Positions 1-9,200 of a stretch of DNA of 64,000 nt are shown one piece after another. Where the stretch lies: positions 2,325,001-2,389,000 of the forward strand of contig NZ_CP045202.1 of NCBI RefSeq assembly GCF_016864195.1, read 5' to 3'. The stretch comes from Dechloromonas sp. TW-R-39-2. Lineage in GTDB: Bacteria > Pseudomonadota > Gammaproteobacteria > Burkholderiales > Rhodocyclaceae. Each line of letters starts with the position of its first letter. Position 1 is the first letter of the stretch. Below the pieces are notes generated by a model. That model worked only from the letters and a program-made list of their open reading frames with translations, made no database searches and was not told where the DNA came from. Both the position numbers and the translations under genes were made by a program.

Positions 1-772
1 TCAAAAGCAATAACGCAACCAGCGTCAATCCAAGATTAGCAACAATCGTATACTGAATGTCAAAATATGATTTCATATAAACACCATAATAACCATATCT
101 AAAATACTCAACACAATTGACCAACGGAAAGTACAAAACATATGTTCGAGCCGGCTCAGGAATAAGATAGGTCGGAATAAATGCTCCACAAACCGGTAAC
201 ATAAAATACAACAAAACATGACTTATCTTATCAATCGTTTCACTAATTTCCGACAAAGCGCCAATTGAAATTGCAAAGCCAAATGTGAACCAAGCAATCA
301 TCAACCAGCCAAGAATCATCGAAAGTGGCTCTTGCGGAAGATGAGATATACCCAAAAAATAAAATATCAAGTACAAAACAAATGTCGAAGCGGTCACGCT
401 CGATAACTCAAGAATTAGCCTCGAATAGAAAAAATCCATTGCTCGTATCGGTCTATGGTGGAGTAATGGCTTGTTAACCTCGATCGACTTGCTCATTCTA
501 TTAGTTGAGTTTCTCCAAAGCAAAATCGTTGAATAACTAACCAAAGCAAATTCCGCGACACTTCCTGTCGACATTTCTCTTTGCCCCCCCATCGACCAAA
601 GCACCGAAACGCCAACAATAAACATAAGAGGCTCGACAAAAAACCATAATATCCCCAACCCCTCTCTTCCATAGCGGGTAATTATTTCGCGCATCAACAA
701 TGCCCAAATTACCCGCTTTTGCACCTTCAATGCCGAAAAAAAGTTCTTATAACTATCAGCATTAATGATCAT
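1..772 (-). CDS. kpsM: Capsule polysaccharide ABC exporter permease, KpsM-like (3' end outside window)
   Basis: Translating the minus strand from an ATG at 772 gives an open frame of 257 residues that runs off the left edge. It is rich in hydrophobic segments, as expected of an ABC-2 type permease. Near the N-terminus it has R-E-I-I-T-R-Y-G-R-E-G-L-G followed by LWFFVEPLMF, the hallmark of the KpsM/BexB/CtrC family, which moves capsular polysaccharide across the inner membrane with the ATPase KpsT. Family members are about 260 residues, so only a few residues are missing. Its start overlaps the kpsE stop by 11 bp, which indicates translational coupling. The region is visibly AT-rich compared with the synthase genes upstream. 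The ATPase gene is expected just beyond the window. Confidence 0.85.
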   Translation of the reverse strand, partial: MIINADSYKNFFSALKVQKRVIWALLMREIITRYGREGLGILWFFVEPLMFIVGVSVLWSMGGQREMSTGSVAEFALVSYSTILLWRNSTNRMSKSIEVNKPLLHHRPIRAMDFFYSRLILELSSVTASTFVLYLIFYFLGISHLPQEPLSMILGWLMIAWFTFGFAISIGALSEISETIDKISHVLLYFMLPVCGAFIPTYLIPEPARTYVLYFPLVNCVEYFRYGYYGVYMKSYFDIQYTIVANLGLTLVALLLL

Positions 773-1856
773 GATGTTCCAGCACTCCTGCTACAAGAAT
801 ACTTGAAATCCCCCACAAAACCAGACCGATCAAAAACGTACCCAATATAATCTGCAATCTTTTGGGTTCAACAGCCTTATCGGGAATCTGGGCTTTGGAT
901 ATCACTTCAAGATACAGCTGCTTTTTTTGCGCCTCATATCTCGCCTGCTCTAAATAGTTCAACGCACTTACAAGAAGACGTTCAGAAAACTCTTTTTCAA
1001 GCAACAGTCGATGATAGGTAACAGCCTTTCCAGATAGTGATCGCTCCCCACCTGTAACCCGTTCTGTTTCGGAAGAAATCTCAGCCTCCAAAAACGCTAT
1101 TCTCTGTTTTATGCTTGGAATTTGAGGATTAGAGCTTGCCAACTTCTGCAAGCTAGACAATTGCGCTTTTGCTGCGACTAAATCATCTTGTAATTTACCG
1201 ATTTGCTGAAGAGGGATTTGAGACTGTTTCTCTGGATCCAATACACCCTTTTCCTTACGATACGCTGCCAAAGCAATTGATGCGTCTTTAGCTTTTTTTT
1301 CAGCATTTTCAACTTCATCGTAAGCAAATTTAATCGCATCTTGCTGGGCTCTATAATTAATCTTATTCACCAACTGCTCGGCCAATTCAACTAATTTGTC
1401 ATTGATTGCTCTAGCCTCCTCAGCTGTAAAAGCCTTAACATATAACGTACTAATAGAAGAGGTTGAGTCCAACTTTAAATTTATCTTTTTCTCGAAATAC
1501 TCGTAAAAAGACTCCAGTCCATCATCCCTTCCAAAACTAGCAAATCGACTTAGATACTCAGCATTGCTCGACGAATAGGAAGCCCTAACTTTTAAATCGT
1601 CATCTAATAACTTAAGCGCATCACGTGAGGTGATGTAGTCCTGCACCACATAAGAATCATCTTGGGCTTTTGAAATCCCGGCCCCTTTCAAAAAAACCCC
1701 TAAAGGAGAAGAGTTTTCCTTGCTTGGACTGCGAACAACAAATCGCGACTCAGAGACATATAAATCCGAGGCAACAAAACCAAAATATACTATTGAAACT
1801 AGCGTTGGCAATATCGTCGTTGCCACCAACAAGCGATCTTTAAAAAAACGCTTCAT
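762..1856 (-). CDS. kpsE: Capsule polysaccharide export inner-membrane protein, KpsE/BexC/CtrB-like
   Basis: This 364-residue protein has one membrane segment near the N-terminus (about residues 8-28), then the motif YVSESRFVVRSP typical of KpsE/BexC/CtrB polysaccharide co-polymerases. A long charged, helical and probably coiled-coil periplasmic region (about 150-320) follows, and a second membrane segment lies near the C-terminus (about 336-357). Proteins of this family bridge the KpsMT ABC transporter to the outer-membrane channel. It lies 119 bp downstream of the oxoamine synthase gene and overlaps kpsM. Codon use and base composition are AT-rich, unlike the synthase genes, so the export genes may have a different history. 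Confidence 0.88.
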   Translation of the reverse strand: MKRFFKDRLLVATTILPTLVSIVYFGFVASDLYVSESRFVVRSPSKENSSPLGVFLKGAGISKAQDDSYVVQDYITSRDALKLLDDDLKVRASYSSSNAEYLSRFASFGRDDGLESFYEYFEKKINLKLDSTSSISTLYVKAFTAEEARAINDKLVELAEQLVNKINYRAQQDAIKFAYDEVENAEKKAKDASIALAAYRKEKGVLDPEKQSQIPLQQIGKLQDDLVAAKAQLSSLQKLASSNPQIPSIKQRIAFLEAEISSETERVTGGERSLSGKAVTYHRLLLEKEFSERLLVSALNYLEQARYEAQKKQLYLEVISKAQIPDKAVEPKRLQIILGTFLIGLVLWGISSILVAGVLEHHDH

Positions 1857-1975
1857 AAAAATTTACCTATTAAATTCTCAATCAAAACTCACCATATCGA
1901 AACCATCAAACCTTATTTCTGATATGCTGCTTATCTATTTTTCAAAAAAACATAAATCGCATCACGCAATGGCAA

Positions 1976-3295
1976 TCAAACCAACAATGCAATTATTTTC
2001 GAAATTTGTAATACATCATGGCTACAACTAATAAAAAATCTCAACCTCGCTGCCCGCTCCTCAACTGCCGGATGAATGATCGGCTGTACGTTAATGCCCT
2101 GTTCGAATAGCTGCTGAGAAAGCTTGGTTGCCTTCAAAGAGCTCCCAATAATGGCGGGAATGACGGCGTAGCCTTGTGAGAGGCCGGTATCGATGCCATG
2201 TTTGCGGGCTTGCTCGAGGAAATAGGTAGCGCGTTCGCGCAAGCCGACCAGGCGCTCAGGTTCGGCCAGCATGATGCGGATGGCTTCGAGCGAAGCAGCA
2301 GCCATGGCCGGGGCAATACCCACGCTATAGACAAAACCGGGCGCCGCATATTTCAGGTGCTCGATGAGAGCCCGCTCCCCGGCAATGTAGCCGCCGCAGC
2401 TGGCAAAAGCCTTGCTCAAGGTCCCCATCCAGATATCCACGGCATTGCCGGGCAATCCGTAGTGTTCGCGAATCCCGCGCCCGGTCTGGCCGAGAACGCC
2501 GATCGAGTGCGCTTCATCCACCATCAGGAAGGCTTTGTAACGTTGCTTGATGTCGATGAAACGCGGCAGGTCCGGGATGTCGCCATCCATGCTGTAAAGG
2601 CCTTCGACAACGATCAGCGTGCGTTCGAAATTGCCACGTAGTTCGGTCAGGACACGCTCCAGCGATTCCGGGTCGTTGTGGTTGAAGGCACGACGTGTGG
2701 CACCGGAGAGCCTGATGCCTTCGAAAACGCTGTTGTGAATCAGACTGTCGTGGACGATCAGATCCTTGGGGCCGAATAGCGTTGCAATGGTGGTGACGTT
2801 GGTGGCATGGCCGCTGACGAAGACGATGCAGTCGTCGACGTCGTAAAGGCCGGCAATCGCTTCTTCGAGTTCACGCTGGATCGGGCGCTCGCCTGCCACC
2901 AGACGGCTGGCCGAGGCCGATGTGCCGTAACGGTCAATTGCGTCTTTCGCCGCCTGGTTGACCCGCGGGTCGCCTGACAAGCCCAGGTAGTTATAGCTGG
3001 AGAAGTTGATGTAGGGCTTGCCGCCAATGATGGTGGTGGCATCGGCAACGCCATCGTGCATCTTGAAATACGGATTCTCGATGCCGAGTTTGCGGGCCGC
3101 CGCTTGCGGAATAGCGACCTTCTCATAGCCGGGGAATTTGTCGAAACGGCAGAACTTTTCCGGAATTTGGGCGAGATTCGGTGTCGACCGTGGGATCACT
3201 CCCGCCACCTCAGGCTGACTGTTGCGCCGGGCCAGGAAGCGCTTGACGAGTTGCTCCTTGGCGTTACCGACGAGGCCGAAATTTTGCTTGCTCAT
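1976..3295 (-). CDS. rkpG: PLP-dependent alpha-oxoamine synthase (RkpG/8-amino-7-oxononanoate synthase family)
   Basis: The 439-residue protein is a fold-type I PLP enzyme of the alpha-oxoamine synthase family, which condenses an acyl thioester with an amino acid. Visible signatures are FSSYNYLGLSG, GTSASASRLVAGE, VDEAHSIGVLG, and the PLP-lysine segment GTLSKAFASCGGYIAG. A roughly 50-residue N-terminal extension precedes the catalytic core. The start overlaps the stop of the giant synthase upstream by 4 bp (ATGA), so the two are translationally coupled. The enzyme probably takes the acyl chain from that synthase's carrier protein. The same pair occurs in rhizobial K-antigen loci as RkpA and RkpG. 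A biotin role (bioF) is less likely because no other bio gene is present. Confidence 0.8.
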   Translation of the reverse strand: MSKQNFGLVGNAKEQLVKRFLARRNSQPEVAGVIPRSTPNLAQIPEKFCRFDKFPGYEKVAIPQAAARKLGIENPYFKMHDGVADATTIIGGKPYINFSSYNYLGLSGDPRVNQAAKDAIDRYGTSASASRLVAGERPIQRELEEAIAGLYDVDDCIVFVSGHATNVTTIATLFGPKDLIVHDSLIHNSVFEGIRLSGATRRAFNHNDPESLERVLTELRGNFERTLIVVEGLYSMDGDIPDLPRFIDIKQRYKAFLMVDEAHSIGVLGQTGRGIREHYGLPGNAVDIWMGTLSKAFASCGGYIAGERALIEHLKYAAPGFVYSVGIAPAMAAASLEAIRIMLAEPERLVGLRERATYFLEQARKHGIDTGLSQGYAVIPAIIGSSLKATKLSQQLFEQGINVQPIIHPAVEERAARLRFFISCSHDVLQISKIIALLV

Positions 3296-6200
3296 GCGCT
3301 TGTCTGTTTCTTCTGGATATCGGCCAGGGCCGCATCGATAATTTCTTGCGACACCGCTTCTCCGTGCTGGGCGGCCATGCCGTGGGCGGTAGCAGCCAGG
3401 TTGCTGGCGTCATCGTCTGTGCTATCCGTCGTAGTCAGGCGCTCCAAAATGCGTGCCGTCACCCTTTCAACCGTTGGGCCTTCGTTCAGCAGCATGGCCG
3501 GCACCTGTATGCCGAAACGCTTTTCCAGGCTGAGAGCCAGTTCGACACCCATCAGCGAATCCAGGCCCAAATCATGCAGCGAGCGGGCCGGGTCGATACG
3601 TTCGGCGCTCACGGCGAGAATCTGCGCCACCTCCTGGGTTACCAGCTGGGCAACCAGCGCCTGCACCTCACTGGACGATTTGCCCTCGATCATTGCCTTG
3701 AAGTCATCCAGGCTCTCGGCTCCAGCCGACGCATCGGCACCATGCCGGCGCAGGCTGTTGAAACGTGGCCCCTGGGCCGACGGCAACAGGCGGGCTAGTG
3801 CAGAAAACTGGAAATCCGCGATCGCCACATTGGACTGGGGCGCAGCCAAAGCCAGCCCGAGCATGCGCAAGGCTCCCTCGGCACTCAGCGGCTCGGCACC
3901 AAGGCGACTGGCCAGGCTATCCTTGACTACCTGGTTGCGGGTCAGATAACCGGCGTCGCCGATTGGCCCCCAGCCGATGCAGGTCACCGGCAGTCCTTCT
4001 GCCCGACGCAGCACGGCCAAGCCTTCCAGCCAGGCATTACCGGCGACGTAATTGGCCTGCCCCGGGTTGCCGATGAAGGTGGTTACCGACGAATAGAGCA
4101 TGAAGTGATCAAGCGGCAGCGTGTGGGTGAGTTCATGAAGGTTCCACGACCCTTTAATTTTGGGAACCAGCACGCGGTCCATACGTTCGGGATCGAGATT
4201 GGCCATCAGGGCATCGTCGATCACCATGGCGGCATGGAATACCCCCTTTAGAGGCAGGATATCCGGATGCCTCAAGGCTTCTGCCAGAGAAGCCCGATCT
4301 GCCACGTCACAGGCAAGCACAAGCACCTGGGCGCCGAGGGCACGCAAGCTGGCAACTGCCTCCTCGCCTCCAGGTGTCGATGCACCGCGCCGGCTGAGCA
4401 GGACCAGTTGGCCGGCGCCGTGGCGGGCCAGCCAGCGGGCCGTTTCAAGACCGAAACCTGAAATGCCGCCGGTCACCAGATACGCGCCGTCACCGGCAAA
4501 TTCGATACGCGGGTGTTGTGGCTGTATGGCCTGCGGTACGAGGCGGGCGCCCTCGAAGCTGACCACCACCTTTCCGATCTGCTTGGCCTGCTGCATATAG
4601 CGGAAAGCATCAACCACCCGCTCGGCGGGGAAGGCACGCACCGGCAGCGGTGTCAGCACACCACTCCGGAAGAGCGCCATCACCTCGCGGAAGAGTCGGC
4701 CAGCCAGGTCGGGCCGGGATATCAGCAGTTGATCGGCATCGATGCCGAAATAGCTGATGTTGTCCTTGAAGGGGCGCAGACCGATTGGCGTATTCTCGAA
4801 GAAATCGCGCTTGCCGAGTTCGAGGAAGCGACCGAAGGGTCGCAGAACCTGCAGGTTGCGGCGGATGGCTTCGCCGGCCAGCGAATTAAGGACAACATCG
4901 ACGCCCTCACCGCCGGTCGCCGCCAGTATTTGTTCGCCGTAGGCGAGGCTGCGCGAATCGAAGACATGGTCGGCGCCAAGCAGTGCGACGAATTGCCGCT
5001 TCTCGTCGCTGCCGGCTGTCGCAAATACTTCGGCTCCCAGATGCCGGGCCAGCTGCACCGCGGCAATGCCGACGCCGCCCGCGGCGCCGTGAATCAGCAC
5101 GCGCTCGCCCGGCTGCAGGTTGGCCAGCTGGCGCAAGGCGTAATAGACAGTAAAGAAAGCGGTTGGTACCGTTGCTGCGGCCTCGAAGGACCATCCCTCA
5201 GGCTTGGGCGTCACGGCATTGGCGCGCGTAACGACATGGCTGGCGAAACAAGCTGAGCCGAAGCCCATCACCGCATCGCCAGGGACGAATTCGTCTACCC
5301 GGTGGCCAACGCGCGTGACGATACCGGAAAACTCTAGGCCCAAGCTAGCGCCGGCAAAGCCGTGTTCGACGGCCTCGTCGGGCAGCAGGCCCATAACGTA
5401 CATAATGTCGCGGAAGTTAAGGCCGGTGGCGACCGGGCGCACTTCGATCTCGTCGGCAGCCAGTTCGCGTACTGGTTGTTCCAGCCAGAGCAGGTTGCGC
5501 AATTGGCCCGGAACACGGAAATCGAGGCGGAAGTGTCGGGCGTCGCCGGTGTCCTGCCGGGGCGCCGTCAGGTGGGTATGGAACATGCGCAGGGCATGCC
5601 GATTGGCCGATTGGAGTACGACTTCGCTCTCGCCATCCGGATGAAGTAACTCGTCGACTAACAATTCACCAAGCGAAGGCAACGGGATCTTGTCCTGCTG
5701 AGGCAGGTCAATCAGGCGACACGCGAGGATCGGATACTCGTTCATCACCACCCGCCCGAATCCCCACAGGGCCGCGTGGGCAGGATTGCAGTTATGGGCA
5801 TCGAGCAGGCCATCGACGGGAACGCCGCCGCGTGTCACGAAGCCAAGCTGCGGTGCTTGAGCGAGGCCTGTCAGCGCCTGCACCAGATTCAGCGCATCGG
5901 CCGGCAGGCTGGTGTCGTCCCGTCCATGATCACCAGCAATCAGCAGAACCCGATCGATAGCGCCATCAAATTCACTTTTCAGGTCGGCCAGCAGGGCAGC
6001 CGCCGTCTGCTGGCTGCGCAAGTGCTCGCCAATCTCGATGCCGACGGCTACCTGGCCGCGAGTCACCATGATTTGTTGCAGGGACTGCGCCAGCTCGGCT
6101 GCTGGCGCATCACCAGCCAGCAGCAGCCAACGCGCTGTATCTGGCGTGGTTTCGGCGGCCGCTGTTGCTGGCGCTTTGGCAAGCAATAAGTAAGCCCCTG

Positions 6201-9200
6201 CGGGGCTCCCCTCCCCTGCCGGCTCACGACACAATTCAACCTCATCGAAACCGAGGGTTTCGAGTTCGATCTGCCAGGCTTGCGGGGCTGCCAAACGGCC
6301 AGCTCCCCAGACCAGGTCGGCGGCAAGATCGGCATGGCGCTCGGCCAAGACGAGCAGGCCACCATTGGCAAGGTTGGCCTTGGCCCAGACCAGCATCGCA
6401 CGGTGATCGGCAACACTGTTCAGGGAATGCCGGAAAACCACTACGTCATAGCAGGCAGGCAAAGAACATTTCGCCTTGAGGGCCGGCGGTGAGATCTCCA
6501 GTTCGGCAACGCTGATCCACTCATCGTCCTGATATTCATGGCGCAGATGGTCGCAGGCCTCTGCGTCGCCGTGAGCCAGCACGTAATCGATAGAATCAGT
6601 CGGGACTCGATGGCCAAGTTGCCGGGGTACCTCGCTCAGGCCTGCAGCAATTTCCAGCACGCGCAGTTGACGGTTGGCCGGCCCCCCCCGGGCCAGTGCC
6701 TCAAGGAGTTGCTCAACAGCCAGGCGGCTGCCACGGTAAGTGATTGAATCGTCGAACAGGGTTTCGAACTGGTGGCTGCATCGCAAGTTGGCAGCCAGTG
6801 CCGAAGGAGCCAGATCCCCGGCCAGCATCGGCAACAGGGCGTGGCCCATGCGTCCAACCAGGATCAATTCGGGCATGGCTTCCGGGTATTCCGCCAGCAG
6901 GGTCCGCCAGATTTCTTCAGCAGGCGGCAGATCGCTGTTGGTCAGTCGCCAAGCTTCTTCGTCCCGCGCCAGATAGGACTGCTCAAGCAACAGGTCGCGT
7001 ACCCAGGCCAATATGCTGCGGTGCTCGTCATTGACGATCACGGTTTCGTCTAGCCAGCTTCCCGCCTCAGTCGGCTTGGCAGCAAGCAAGGCCTGCATGG
7101 CTTCGCTGGCAAAAGCGCTGACCAGAGCATCGAACAAGGGTTGCGCCTCGCCGAAGTAGGCATTGCGTCGTAGATCATCCTCGCAGTCGACAAACCATTC
7201 CTTCAGTTGTTGGACCAGCGTATGGACTTCTGGCAATGCGGCTGTAGCGGCAGCCAATGCACCCGGCTGCACGACCGGGCGGATTTCCCAGCAGGCCGGC
7301 ACCTGTCTGCCATCCTGCCGCAACGACGCAGCGCGGAAACGGCAATTTTCCAGAACAGCCACTTTGGTGCCATCGACCGAGAGCAACTCGAATTCAGCCA
7401 GCACGGAGCGCAGACTGCGGCGCAGGATGCGCGTGCGGAAGGCGCCAATCGGTTGTTTGCCTAGCAAGCGCAGCCGGCCGACCTTGACGGGTAGCAAAGG
7501 CAGGCCGAGGCCGGCCTCGATCTCGGACTGAAAAAAATCGAGCAACGACTGGAAACAGACGTCGACGATGGCTGGATGCAGCAGCCAGGACTCATCCTCC
7601 AGATTCAGATCGACCTGCGATTCAAAGCGCCCTTCGAGTGAGCTACCAACCAGGTTGGCCTGGGCCATGCCCTGGAAGAGCGGGCCGTAGTCAAGACCGA
7701 GTTCGTGGGCCAGGCGGTAATGGGTTTGGCGATCTACCGTTGCCTCACCATCGGCAATTGCGGCTGATTCTCCAGCGACATAGCCGCTGACCGCCCCGAG
7801 CAGACGTCCCGAAGCATTGAGTGCCCATTCGTCGTCGGAAAGACGCTGGCGGCTGCGAATCTGGAAGCTACCGTCACGCAGGCTCAGGTCGAGACGGATG
7901 CTGCGCGCGTGATCGCCGTCGAAAACGATCGGCGCCACAATGTCAAGTTCTTCAAGCTCCTGCGTTTCGCCGCCGAAATATTCACGGGCAGCACCCAGGG
8001 CCATTTCGATATAAGCCGCCCCGGGATAGACGATGGCGCCCGCCACTCGGTGATCCGCCAGCCACGGCTGAGCGATGGGGTCGAGCACATTTTCCCAAGC
8101 GGCATCTGCACCATGCATGCGCCAACCCAGCAGAGGATGGACGCGGTGGCGTTGGATAGACAGCAAACCCTCACTGGTAGTTGAGTGCCAATGCCGTTCG
8201 CGCTGCCAGGGATAGTTCGGTAACCGCACTTGCCGACCAAGATGCGGAAAATAGGATTGCCATGCAGGCTGTTCAGCGAGCAACTGAATGCGCAAAGCTG
8301 CCTCGGTCACTCTTTCCTGGCCATCGTCATTCCGGCGCAAGGTGGAGATGACGCGCCCTTTGGTTGCTGCCGCAGTCAGACACTCGCTGATGTAGCGCTG
8401 CAAGATGGCATGCGGGCTAATTTCGACGAACACCCGGCAGCCCAGTTTCGCTAACCGGCCTACCGCATCGGCAAAGCGCACCGGCTCGCGAACGTTGCGC
8501 CACCAGTATTCGGCATCCAGCTGCGCACCATCAAGGATGTCACCCGTAACGGTAGACACGAAAAAGGCATTTTCCTGGCCCGCTGGTTTGAAGCCTTCGA
8601 GCCGCTGTGCGAGATCAGCCCGTGCCGGCTCCATTTGCCGACTGTGGAAGGCGTAGTCGAGATCAAGCAGCCGGAAGAAACCGCCACGCGTCTCAACCAT
8701 GTTTTGAATTTTGTGCAGGGCTTCCAGGCTACCGGAAAGGGTGACATTGCCCGGGCTGTTGATACCTGCGATTTCTACGTCTGAAGCGTTACCCAGCTCA
8801 GCGATCAGTTGGCCAACAGCTTCAGCCGACATGCCGACCGCCGCCATCCGCCCGGTGCCGCGCGTAAGACCTTGTGCCTGGCTGCGCGCCACGATCACGT
8901 GAATGGCTTGCTCAAGGTCAAGGGCTCCCGCTGCCCAGGCAGCCGCGATTTCTCCAACGCTGTGCCCGGTCGTGGCCGCCGGGGCGATGCCTGCTTCCTT
9001 CAGCAGCGTGGTGATGGCCACCTGAATGGCAAAGAGCAAGGGCTGAGCGACGGTCGTGTCGTCAATTCTGGCTGCAGCATGATCGGCCTGGAGTTCCGTA
9101 ATAACCGAGAACCCAACCAGCGGCTGCATGACGTTATCGACTTCGGCAAGCAGTTCGGCAAAGCGCGGGGATTCGAGCATGAGAACCTGCCCCATGCCGA

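Noticed and set aside
1976..3295. Biotin gene bioF
   Set aside because: The fold matches, but coupling to the type I synthase and absence of other bio genes favour an RkpG-type role.
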